Source: an uncultured Campylobacter sp. (GTDB lineage: Bacteria; Campylobacterota; Campylobacteria; Campylobacterales; Campylobacteraceae). Taken from it: DNA of 22,545 nt. The stretch spans positions 1-22,545 of the forward strand of contig NZ_CALHHX010000202.1 in NCBI RefSeq assembly GCF_938030685.1, given 5' to 3'. Made by a program: the position numbers and the translations under genes. Of this stretch, positions 16,329 through 22,545 are shown piece by piece. Below the pieces are notes generated by a model that saw only the letters and a list, made by a program, of their open reading frames with translations, ran no database searches and was not told the origin of the DNA. The number at the start of each line of letters is the position of its first letter. The first letter of the stretch is position 1.

Positions 16329-16592
16329 ATGACGCGATCTATAAACGTAAATTTTAGAATGGATGCCGAGCTTAAAAAAGGGTTGGAGGAAGTATGCTCT
16401 GAAATGGGGCTAAATTTAACTACTGCTTTTACAATATTTGCTAAAAAAGTATTGCAAGAACGCAAAATTCCTTTCGAGTTGACGGCAGATCCCTTTTATA
16501 GCCACGAAAATTTATCTCATCTTAAGCGCTCTTTTGACGAATTAAAGGAAAATAGCGGGATTGAACGCGATTTATTAGAAGCGGAGCAATGA
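16329..16592 (+). CDS. relB: RelB/DinJ family antitoxin
   Basis: An 87-aa antitoxin. The N-terminal half (4-40) has the ribbon-helix-helix DNA-binding pattern of RelB/DinJ: INVNFRMDAELKKGLEEVCSEMGLNLTTAFTIF. It continues with KKVLQERKIPFEL, a well-known DinJ motif, then a toxin-binding, flexible acidic C-terminus (about 50-87). It should bind the inverted repeat at the promoter and repress the operon, and neutralise the toxin encoded next. Its stop codon overlaps the toxin's ATG by four bases (ATGA), coupling translation so antitoxin precedes toxin. The AT-rich composition of this patch differs from neighbours, consistent with acquisition. Confidence 0.9.
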   Translation: MTRSINVNFRMDAELKKGLEEVCSEMGLNLTTAFTIFAKKVLQERKIPFELTADPFYSHENLSHLKRSFDELKENSGIERDLLEAEQ

Positions 16593-16852
16593 AAAAAATC
16601 TGGTCGCAAGAAGCTTGGAAGGATTATCTGTATTGGCAGGAAAATGATAAAAATATTATAAAGCGCATAAATAAGTTAATCCTAGATATAGAGCGTAACG
16701 GCTACGATTGTATAGGCAAACCCGAAGCGCTAAAGGGCAATTTATCGGGGCTTTATAGTGTTAGAATAGATGGAAAAAATCGGCTCGTATTTAGAATATC
16801 TAATGGCGCCATAGAAATAGCTCAGTGTAAAACTCACTATGGAGATAAGTAA
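16589..16852 (+). CDS. yoeB: YoeB family mRNA interferase toxin
   Basis: An 87-aa toxin of the Txe/YoeB family, a ribosome-dependent RNase that cleaves mRNA in the A site. It opens with IWSQEAWKDYLYWQENDK, the family start. The catalytic residues of E. coli YoeB are all present at the same positions: Glu46 (in GKPEALKG), Arg65 (in NRLVF) and His83 with Tyr84 near the C-terminus (KTHYGDK). The complete length and intact residues suggest an active toxin. It is paired with a RelB/DinJ-type antitoxin instead of the YefM/Phd-type antitoxin usual for YoeB. It is translated from a start overlapping the antitoxin stop by four bases. Confidence 0.95.
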   Translation: MKKIWSQEAWKDYLYWQENDKNIIKRINKLILDIERNGYDCIGKPEALKGNLSGLYSVRIDGKNRLVFRISNGAIEIAQCKTHYGDK

Positions 16853-16889
16853 AATACGTACAAAAGCATCAATATCAAAGCGGTAGTAT

Positions 16890-17282
16890 TTGTCCCAAAA
16901 AAACTTTCACACCCAAAAAAGGCGTAGAATTTTAAAATTTTATCTTATTTTATGGCTTAAAATTTTGAAATTCAGTCTAGATTTAAGACAGCAAATTTCG
17001 AAATTTTGCCTTTGGCTGTTAAAAAGAAATTTTGTCGTTAAATTTAACAACAGAAATTACTTTTTAATAAATGCCGTATCTACAAAAGAGTATTATGAGC
17101 TGCTACAATATTTCAAGGCGCTAAACGTAAAAATAGAAGATCGGACCGACTTTATACCGCAGGCTCAAAATAGCGGCTATTTCACCGATAAAAACGAAAT
17201 TTACAGCGACGATTTTAGTGATACACAAATTCCGAAGAAAAATTTTAAATGGAAGCTTAGGCGGTTTTTTAGTTTGGATTGA
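16890..17282 (+). CDS. Doubtful reading frame, possibly a gene remnant
   Basis: An open frame of up to 130 aa from a TTG codon, without a convincing ribosome site. The first 45 codons run through AAATTT-rich sequence and look like translated spacer. From about residue 47 on (FVVKFNNRNYFLINAVSTKE and onwards) the composition becomes more protein-like, with a tyrosine-rich helix and a basic end. No domain was recognised. It may be the 3' remnant of a gene disrupted beside the toxin-antitoxin pair, or a small gene with an unusual start. It has no apparent frame-mate before 16890. Confidence 0.3.
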   Translation: MSQKNFHTQKRRRILKFYLILWLKILKFSLDLRQQISKFCLWLLKRNFVVKFNNRNYFLINAVSTKEYYELLQYFKALNVKIEDRTDFIPQAQNSGYFTDKNEIYSDDFSDTQIPKKNFKWKLRRFFSLD

Positions 17283-17668
17283 AATTTTAGTCCAAACGGT
17301 AAGTTCTTAAATTTAGCGAGAATTTCACGAGCAAATAGAGAGTAGGGCGGCGAGGCAAATATTGCTCGCTGTTATCTCCAGCCTGCCGCAACTCAAAGTT
17401 ACGATAAGTCAAATCAACTCAGTCACCACTGCAAGCGCAAGGCTATAAAATTTAAATCAGCTCCGCGACCTATCGTTGCAGTCGCGAGGCTGTAGCAAGC
17501 AAATTGGTCCCAATACACAGCCAGACTATATAAAGCAGCGGCAAGTCGAAATCGATATGCCTCGCCGTAGCAAAACCACGGCGAGTTTGGCTAAAGCCTG
17601 TAGGGGATCGGCGTATCTAGTCCAAGCCAGCAATGAGCCAGTCTTAAACCCCAGACCACTCCTAATCC
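17283..17668. other. Gene-free stretch with two hairpins
   Basis: About 385 bases with no supported gene. It contains a perfect 8-bp inverted repeat at 17561-17585 (CTCGCCGT / ACGGCGAG, 9-base loop) followed by TTTGG, and a weaker one near 17464-17487 (CGCGAC / GTCGCG). These could help end transcription from either side, but neither has a proper U-run. The frame spanning 17476-17685 is not protein-like and is not accepted as a gene. Confidence 0.5.
17561..17585. repeat. 8-bp perfect inverted repeat
   Basis: CTCGCCGT (17561-17568) and ACGGCGAG (17578-17585) around a 9-base loop, about 80 bases past the end of the TorA-type gene in its direction of transcription. U-run lacking; possible weak terminator. 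Confidence 0.5.
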
Positions 17669-20185
17669 TTACTTCGCCCCTTTAGGCGGCATAAATGCGG
17701 TTAGTTTGATATCCTCGCCCGCCTTGTGTTTATAAAGCTCGATATCCACCAGCGCCGTGTGGGAGATGTTGCCGTTGGCAAGCTCGCTCGTAGGAAGATC
17801 GATCGTAAGCACGTTCGGACTTCCGTTTTTGCAAAGCCCCTCGGCGTTAGGATCGTACCACGCGCCTTCGAAGATCTGCACCACGCCGCGCATTATGTCG
17901 CTGCTTACGTTCGCACCTGCTAAAATTTCGCCGCGAGCGTTAAACACGCGCACCAGATCGCCCTGCTTAATGCCGAGCTCCTTAGCGTCCTCGGTATTTA
18001 TTAGCACCGGCTCGCGATCCGCGACGGCGTATCTCTTGCGATTTGAGGTGTTACTCTGCTGCGAATGCAAGCGGTCATACGGATGGATGCTAAGCAGGTG
18101 AAATTTCGCAGGCCTATCCTTCATCCCGAGCCACTCGACGGGCTCGAACCACATCGGATGCGCGCCGCAGTCTTTGTAATTCATCGCAGCGATCGTATCG
18201 GAGTAAATTTCAATTAGCCCGCTAGGCGTTCCCAAAGCCTCCAAAACGGGATCGTTTCTAAAATCCTCAAACGTCACGTATGCGGCACTCTCGGGCGTCT
18301 CGTAAAATTCCGTCGGCTCGTTTTTCTCCCACCACTGCTCAAAGCTCGGCATCTGCATACCCAAAGCGGTGTTTGCGTTCACGGCGCTCGCCGCCCCTTC
18401 GTAAAATTCCTTGATCCAGTCCATCTCCGTTTTGCCGCCGTCTGTATAAACCTCGGCAAGCCCATCTGCATAAGCCTTGCAAAGGTCGGTAAAAATTTGA
18501 TAATCGTCCTTCGCGCCGTGCTGCTTAGCGACGACCTGCTTCATCGGGATGATATGCATGTTGGAGTAGTCTCCGCTCATCGTGATGTCGTTGCGCTCAT
18601 ACTCCGTCGTGGTCGGAAACACGATGTCCGCCATCTTAGCAGTCGGCGTCCAGTAAATTTCATTCACTACGATGGTGCGCGGCTTGCGCCAAGCCTTGAT
18701 ATTGGTGTTGGTGTCTTGATGGTGCACGATCGGATTTCCACCGACCCAGTAGATGAAGTCTATCTTCGGATAGGTGATCTTTTCGCCGTTTGCATCGATC
18801 GTCTTGCCAGGATTTAGTAGTGCGTCCGCGATGCGAGCTAGAGGGAAGGCAACCTTCGCCGTATTTGCTAGCCACGCTTGAGTAGCTTCGCCGCCTTGCT
18901 TCTGATCCTGCGCAAGCCCTAGGAATTTTCCGTCCTTAACGATGCCGACGCTTGCCGCGTTCATTCTACCGATCACGCCGCCCGCGCAGGTAGGCGCGCC
19001 GCCGTTAGCATAGTGGTAGCTAAAGCCAAAGCCCCCTCCGGCAAGTCCGATCTGCCCCAGCATCGCGCATAGAGTTACGATCATCCAGTGCGCCTGCTCA
19101 CCGTGATGAGCGCGCTGAATACCCCAGCCCGCCATTATCATCGTGCGGTTTTCGTAAAATTTTATCGCAAGCTCTTTAATCACGTCCGCGCTAATGTCGC
19201 AAATTTCACTAGCCCACTCCGGCGTCTTAGCCACGCCGTCGCTCTGCCCCGTGAGGTATGGCACGAATTTTTCAAAGCCCACGGTGTAGTTTTGTAAAAA
19301 TTCCTTATCGTACTTGCCCTGCGAGTAGAGGTGCTGCGCCATACCTAGCATCATCGCTACGTCGGTGTTCGGGCGAGGGGCGATCCATCGCGCCTTGCCC
19401 TCGAAATACTTGCCGCTTACGGTTTTGATTGGATCGATGATGATGATCTCTTTGTCGCTGTTTTTTAGCTGCTCGAAATACTTAAATCCCTGCTCGTCCG
19501 AGCTCGTCCACGCCACGCGAAGCGTAGAGATCGGATTTAGACCCCAAAAGACCACGACTTTGGAGTTTTCAAGCACTACGGGCCACGAGGTTTGCTGCTC
19601 ATAAACCTGATTTGAGCCCGTTACGTGCGGCATGATAACCTGCGCCGCGCCAGTGGAGTAATCGCCCGTGACGCCCGTAAAGCCGCCGCTTAAGTTCATA
19701 AATCTATGAAGCAGCGTCCTTGAGACATGCACGTTGCCCGTGCTCTGCCAGCCGTAGCTTCCCGCAAATACCGAGTCTGCGCCCTTTTGCTCGCGCGTCT
19801 TTTTAAGCTCGCGCGCGACGAGTTTGATCGCGTCTTCATATTTTACCTCGATCCATTCGTCAAGCCCGCGAAGCTCGGGCTTAGGGTTATCGGGATCGGC
19901 GAGGTAGGATTTTCGCACCATCGGCGCTTTGATGCGCGTATTATAAACGAGATCCGCCATCGTATTTTGAAGAGTATTTGGAATTTTAGAGGTGATCTTC
20001 CACGGCGCGGATTTTACGATCTTGCCGTTTTTAACGCTCGCTTTTAAAATTCCCCACCGCGCCGCGGTTAAAATTTCGCCGTTTTTCTTAAGCGAGGTGA
20101 GTTTGTCCGCCGCGAGCATCGAGCTTGGGATGAGCGGAAGCGCCGAAACCGCCGCGCCGAGCTTTAAAAAATTTCGTCTTTTCAT
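17669..20185 (-). CDS. torA: TorA/BisC-type molybdoenzyme (TMAO/DMSO reductase)
   Basis: An 838-aa periplasmic molybdopterin enzyme of the DMSO-reductase family that reduces trimethylamine-N-oxide and/or S-oxides as electron acceptors. It starts with a Tat signal peptide MKRRNFLKLGAA, with the twin arginines at 3-4, and likely cleavage near residue 25. There is no N-terminal Cys cluster for an iron-sulfur centre, as in the TorA/BisC branch. The Mo-ligand serine is in TGDYSTGAA (Ser177). Other family motifs are VVFWGLNPIST and, in the middle, WGIQRAHHGEQAHWM. The start at 20185 is chosen because it begins the Tat signal and follows AAGGAT; it overlaps the cytochrome stop by four bases. The C. 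jejuni relative (Cj0264c) reduces TMAO and DMSO; the substrate here is inferred. Confidence 0.93.
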   Translation of the reverse strand: MKRRNFLKLGAAVSALPLIPSSMLAADKLTSLKKNGEILTAARWGILKASVKNGKIVKSAPWKITSKIPNTLQNTMADLVYNTRIKAPMVRKSYLADPDNPKPELRGLDEWIEVKYEDAIKLVARELKKTREQKGADSVFAGSYGWQSTGNVHVSRTLLHRFMNLSGGFTGVTGDYSTGAAQVIMPHVTGSNQVYEQQTSWPVVLENSKVVVFWGLNPISTLRVAWTSSDEQGFKYFEQLKNSDKEIIIIDPIKTVSGKYFEGKARWIAPRPNTDVAMMLGMAQHLYSQGKYDKEFLQNYTVGFEKFVPYLTGQSDGVAKTPEWASEICDISADVIKELAIKFYENRTMIMAGWGIQRAHHGEQAHWMIVTLCAMLGQIGLAGGGFGFSYHYANGGAPTCAGGVIGRMNAASVGIVKDGKFLGLAQDQKQGGEATQAWLANTAKVAFPLARIADALLNPGKTIDANGEKITYPKIDFIYWVGGNPIVHHQDTNTNIKAWRKPRTIVVNEIYWTPTAKMADIVFPTTTEYERNDITMSGDYSNMHIIPMKQVVAKQHGAKDDYQIFTDLCKAYADGLAEVYTDGGKTEMDWIKEFYEGAASAVNANTALGMQMPSFEQWWEKNEPTEFYETPESAAYVTFEDFRNDPVLEALGTPSGLIEIYSDTIAAMNYKDCGAHPMWFEPVEWLGMKDRPAKFHLLSIHPYDRLHSQQSNTSNRKRYAVADREPVLINTEDAKELGIKQGDLVRVFNARGEILAGANVSSDIMRGVVQIFEGAWYDPNAEGLCKNGSPNVLTIDLPTSELANGNISHTALVDIELYKHKAGEDIKLTAFMPPKGAK

Positions 20186-20790
20186 TTCATATCCTTTAAA
20201 TTTACGTCCTTGGAGTGCTTTTGCAGATACTGTACCACCGTCCAACTCTCATCCTTGCTAATAGGCGTGCGCGAAAGCATCGATTTGATATAGCCCGGCC
20301 ATCTGTTGGCTTCGTAATCGGCCGGCTGGTGCAGAGCGTGACAGACGCTACACGAGGCTTCAAATTTCTCCTTGGCGCTCGCGAAAATTTTATCCACGTC
20401 GCCGCTTAGCGCGCCCTCGTCGGTGTAGGCGGTTATTTTAACCTTATTAAAGCCGTCCTCTTCGCCCAAGCTCTCGCTTTGAAATTTAGCCTGCTTCGAA
20501 AACGCCACCGCGATTATACGTGCTTTAGGCGTGAAATAAATAACGTTAGGCGCCTTTGGATTTTGATAGCCGGTGATCGAAAATTTCACCACTCCGTCCT
20601 TGACCTCCAGTACCTCTATGGCATTCGTAGGCAGCAGCCTGCCGTCCTTATGCGACAAATCGCCGCTTACGCTTACCTGCTTTAGCACCGTGCCGTAAAG
20701 CGTCTCGCCCGCCTTAACCTCGGCGCCAGCGTAGCTTGCGATCACAGCCGCAAGAGCCGCCGCAGCCGCAATAGAATTTAAAAACTTCAT
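20182..20790 (-). CDS. Monohaem periplasmic cytochrome c, electron donor to the TorA-type enzyme
   Basis: A 202-aa exported protein: signal peptide at about 1-23 (cleavage after AGA), a beta-rich middle domain (30-130), and a C-terminal cytochrome c domain with one haem site CSVCH (147-151) and a likely distal Met171 in SMLSRTPIS. It most probably passes electrons from the membrane to the molybdoenzyme, as its C. jejuni relative Cj0265c does for Cj0264c. The start at 20790 is preceded by AAGGATAAGC and begins the signal peptide; upstream in-frame extension is rejected. It is followed by the reductase with a 4-base overlap (ATGA) and preceded by the DsbI-like gene with a gap of about 20 bases. 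Confidence 0.92.
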   Translation of the reverse strand: MKFLNSIAAAAALAAVIASYAGAEVKAGETLYGTVLKQVSVSGDLSHKDGRLLPTNAIEVLEVKDGVVKFSITGYQNPKAPNVIYFTPKARIIAVAFSKQAKFQSESLGEEDGFNKVKITAYTDEGALSGDVDKIFASAKEKFEASCSVCHALHQPADYEANRWPGYIKSMLSRTPISKDESWTVVQYLQKHSKDVNLKDMK

Positions 20791-20810
20791 GCTTATCCTT
20801 TCTAAAAATT

Positions 20811-21409
20811 TTAAAAACTTCTCGTAAATCTGCCGTATAAAAAGCCCGCAAACATCACGGTTAAAATCGCCGTGAATGCCGCAAACGCTACCTGCGCGCA
20901 CTGCGCCGCGTCTGCAAATTTAATGCTCGGCACCAGATAAAATCCCTCGCCGTAAAATCCGCCGAAAAAGCTCTGCACATCGCTAAGCGCGGTGCCTGCG
21001 GGGAAGGACGGGGTGCCCGTGCAGCTTGCGGGGCGAAATAGCTCCGGCAGCAAGCTATCAAGCGGCGCCGCAAAAGGAAATGTGGGTGCTGCGAGGCAAT
21101 TTGCGGTATCTGCGGCGGGGTGCGACGCGGAGCTTTGTAAATAGCCGTATATCGCACCCGTAAAGCCAAGCGCGTAAGCAACGAGCTTGCTATGAAGCTA
21201 AACGGCATCAGTAGGCCGATGAATGCGCCCACGCCCGCTACGGCAAAGCCCAGACGCACGAGGGCGCTCATCTGCGTAGGCGACATAAAAAGGCAGCGCT
21301 GAAAGAAAAAATATGATGTCGCAAGATAGCCTGCGCTTATCACAAAGAGCCAAAACCACGGCGCAGCGGTATTTTGCCACGCGTAAATCTTTAAAATCAA
21401 TCTATTCAA
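20811..21409 (-). pseudogene. dsbI: DsbI/DsbB-like thiol oxidase, frameshifted
   Basis: The first frame (from TTG at 21409, with GGAGG upstream) gives a membrane protein start resembling DsbI/DsbB: WQN..WFWLFVISAGYL, then FFFQRCLFMSP. Around 21186-21202 the protein-like sequence jumps to another frame (SKLVAYALGFTGAIYGYLQ, then NCLAAPTFPFAAPL, then AQCAQVAFAAFTAILTVMFA), ending at 20811. Joined, it would be about 199 aa, close to DsbI's length, with the periplasmic-loop Cys pair retained (NCL..., ASCTG). Where DsbI has its first active-site CEQC, this protein has TQMS, so the first Cys pair is gone too. Either a +1/-2 frame change or an assembly error breaks it. It heads the cytochrome-TorA operon. 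Confidence 0.75.
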
Positions 21410-21430
21410 GATCTCCTCCGTCTTATAAAA

Positions 21431-21460
21431 TTCTTAAGAATACTTTTTAATCTTAAGATT
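21431..21460 (-). promoter_or_regulatory. Twin TCTTAAGA palindromes in the TorA operon leader
   Basis: Two perfect palindromes share the core TCTTAAGA: TTCTTAAGAA (21431-21440) and AATCTTAAGATT (21449-21460), centres 19 bases apart (about two helical turns). They lie between the -10 box (21476-21481) and the TTG start, at about +9 to +38, suiting a roadblock repressor or regulator pair. A low-oxygen regulator such as RacR is a candidate by context only. Confidence 0.6.
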
Positions 21461-21475
21461 TAAATTTATGAGGGA

Positions 21476-21481
21476 ATTATA
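21476..21481 (-). promoter_or_regulatory. -10 box of the dsbI-like/cytochrome/TorA operon
   Basis: A TGC-TATAAT on the minus strand, about 70 bases before the TTG start of the DsbI-like gene. Transcription would begin near 21469. It is the only good promoter box upstream of the operon. Confidence 0.6.
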
Positions 21482-21762
21482 GCAATAAAAGATAAAAATT
21501 CAGGCCTGTATTGCCCTAAATATCGGAGTTTTATAAGCTTTAAGCTTAACGTATAAAATTTCAATTTTAAAATTTGACGCTCCTTGCGTGGCGGCAGAAA
21601 GTTTTTGAGATATAAAATTAAAATGGTAGATTTTATAAAATTTATCTTTATTCGGCTCTGTTTTGAGGAAAAATAAAATTTTGATCCGAAGTAGGGCGGT
21701 TTTTATCCCGGTCGCACGCCTTCCTTGAAAAAAAGAGTGGGCGCAGAGCAGAAAGGAGAGCG

Positions 21763-21807
21763 GGGCAAGACGAGATGCGGCAGAACGAGGCTCGGTGCGA
21801 CAAGATA
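21763..21807. repeat. Degenerate 15-base tandem repeat, three copies
   Basis: Three consecutive 15-base units: GGGCAAGACGAGATG, CGGCAGAACGAGGCT and CGGTGCGACAAGATA. They share G-G at positions 2-3, A-C at 8-9 and A-G at 11-12, with a partial, offset copy at 21746-21760. Sequence is purine-rich and intergenic. I have no family name for it; it may be a short remnant of a larger repeat. Confidence 0.45.
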
Positions 21808-22133
21808 GAATAAAGCTAGCCGTGTGGCGCAAATTTTAAAACCATGCGCGCTTAAAATTGCGATCACCCGAAGTTGTACTCGATCAAAACAGCCCGTGAT
21901 CGAAATTTACGCCTTACGGCGGCGTGGCGCAGCAAATCTAAAATTTAAAATTTAAGGCCGCTAAAAACGCCGCTGCATAAATCCTCCGACTAAATTTTAT
22001 CCGTTTAATTCGCCCTGCCGCGAGCCCGTTTAAATTTAAACTCTTTGCGCCCAAGATACTGCGCGCGCTTGGGATGAAATAAAGAAAAGGACGATTCTGC
22101 GTCAAATTCGAAAAACTATTCCTGCGCGCTAAA

Positions 22134-22157
22134 GTCGGTTTGGTAAATTAAACCGAC
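22134..22157. repeat. 8-bp perfect inverted repeat
   Basis: GTCGGTTT (22134-22141) and AAACCGAC (22150-22157) around an 8-base loop. On the minus strand the right flank reads TTTAGC, weakly U-rich. No function evident. Confidence 0.45.
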
Positions 22158-22391
22158 AAGATCGATTCTGAATGAAGGCGGCTAGAAAAGGAGGCGATTC
22201 TACGCCGCAGATCAAAACCATAAATACGCATGGGCGAGAGATAAAGAAGGCGGCGGCGCGGATCGACTTTGCGCGCGAGCGCATAGAAGTGCGCGCAGCG
22301 TTATTTTGCGATAAAATTTTGCGGATTTGATCTCGCGCGCAAAAGGCAAGATCAAGATTAAATGCCCGACAAGAGCAAATTTTACGCAAGC

Positions 22392-22413
22392 CGCGCAAGA
22401 GCGGTCTTGCGCG
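22392..22413 (-). terminator. Hairpin after the right-edge minus-strand gene
   Basis: A 9-bp perfect stem CGCGCAAGA / TCTTGCGCG with a GCGG loop, four bases past the stop of the partial gene at the right edge (minus strand). It is a likely end-of-transcript structure, though the following bases (GCTTGCG) are only weakly U-rich. Confidence 0.5.
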
Positions 22414-22417
22414 AGCG

Positions 22418-22545
22418 CTAAATCGCGGCTTTTAGCGCTTCAAATTTCGCGTCTTGCTCGGCTAGCAGCTGTCCTTTCTCATCGCGCGAAACGTAAATTT
22501 TAAAGATATTCTCGCCCGCTTTGTCGTAAAAGCCCACAAATTTCG
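22418..22545 (-). CDS. Unidentified gene, C-terminal end only
   Basis: On the minus strand an open frame enters from the right edge and ends in TAG at 22418-22420. The last about 41 residues are KFVGFYDKAGENIFKIYVSR, then a short acidic turn, then LLAEQDAKFEALKAAI. The frame uses common codons of this genome and the peptide is protein-like: two strands ending in a lysine/alanine helix. A hairpin directly after the stop supports a real gene end. The family is not recognisable from this fragment. Confidence 0.6.
   Translation of the reverse strand, partial: KFVGFYDKAGENIFKIYVSRDEKGQLLAEQDAKFEALKAAI

Larger units (their letters stand above)
21482..22417. other. Gene-free stretch
   Basis: About 0.9 kb with no supported gene. 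The frames at 21500-21832 and 22129-22398 on the minus strand have no ribosome sites and encode peptides with unlikely composition. It holds degenerate purine-rich repeats (21746-21807), an 8-bp inverted repeat GTCGGTTT / AAACCGAC (22134-22157), and a strong hairpin (22392-22413), each noted separately. AAATTT words are frequent. Confidence 0.5.

Noticed and set aside
17476..17685. Plus-strand frame of about 69 aa
   Set aside because: No ribosome site, unlikely composition, and it overlaps the end of the TorA-type gene on the other strand.
21186..21202. Programmed ribosomal frameshift in the DsbI-like gene
   Set aside because: No slippery heptamer or following strong stem-loop is visible at the join, and the first active-site Cys pair is missing, so decay or a sequence error is the simpler reading.
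21500..21832. Minus-strand frame of about 110 aa
   Set aside because: No ribosome site, no domain-like pattern, and it runs across the degenerate purine-rich repeat and AAATTT spacer.
22129..22398. Minus-strand frame of about 89 aa
   Set aside because: It covers two hairpins and lies downstream of a real gene end; composition is arginine- and cysteine-rich with no recognisable features.

Overview
The window looks like a chromosomal segment from a higher-GC Campylobacter, of the oral C. gracilis / rectus / showae / curvus / concisus kind. The grounds are a close protein-level match to CjaA, the moaC-DUF493-hypothetical gene order that I recall from C. jejuni, a TorA-type reductase with a small monohaem cytochrome as in the C. 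jejuni Cj0265c-Cj0264c pair, sigma-70 promoters recognisable mainly by TATAAT boxes, and very frequent AAATTT / AAAATTTT / GAATTTT words both between and inside genes. The species is inferred, not proven.

Layout. 1-1147 (+): the end of an amino-acid ABC ATPase, then the cysteine-binding lipoprotein cjaA. 1203-2144 (+): a DUF4299-like protein of unknown function. 2145-2666: no gene, but a perfect 15-bp inverted repeat. 2667-4052 (-): a DUF3137 membrane protein. 4241-6278 (-): a tight two-gene unit, DUF3737 beta-helix protein then a MalY/PatB C-S lyase. 6706-7185 (-): a small exported YtkA/FixH-like protein with a histidine-rich tail. 7302-8111 (+): a DUF1508 (YegP-like) protein abutting a small Gly/Ser-rich protein with one EF-hand/dockerin-like calcium loop. 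8604-8680 (+): a self-contained promoter, roughly 65-nt transcript and strong terminator, a candidate small RNA. 8727-10706 (+): moaC, a DUF493 protein and a long helical hypothetical protein. 10707-11795: gene-free. 11796-12605 (+): an M48 metalloprotease lipoprotein. 12903-14240 (+): a CNNM/CBS/CorC membrane protein. 14891-16204 (+): a sodium:neurotransmitter-symporter family transporter. 16329-16852 (+): a RelB/DinJ-YoeB toxin-antitoxin pair in an AT-rich patch, followed by a doubtful reading frame. 17669-21409 (-): an operon of a frameshifted DsbI-like gene, a monohaem cytochrome c and a Tat-exported TorA-type molybdoenzyme. 21410-22417: gene-free apart from the operon promoter, two palindromes and a short degenerate repeat. 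22418-22545 (-): the end of an unidentified gene.

The genes connect in a few ways. MoaC makes the molybdopterin precursor that the TorA-type enzyme needs, and the cytochrome is its likely electron donor for anaerobic reduction of N- or S-oxides. CjaA and the ABC ATPase take up cysteine, while the PatB-type lyase would degrade cysteine or cystathionine. The most interesting items are the candidate small RNA before moaC, the broken DsbI-like gene (which has also lost its first active-site cysteine pair) heading the TorA operon, and the twin TCTTAAGA palindromes in that operon's leader.
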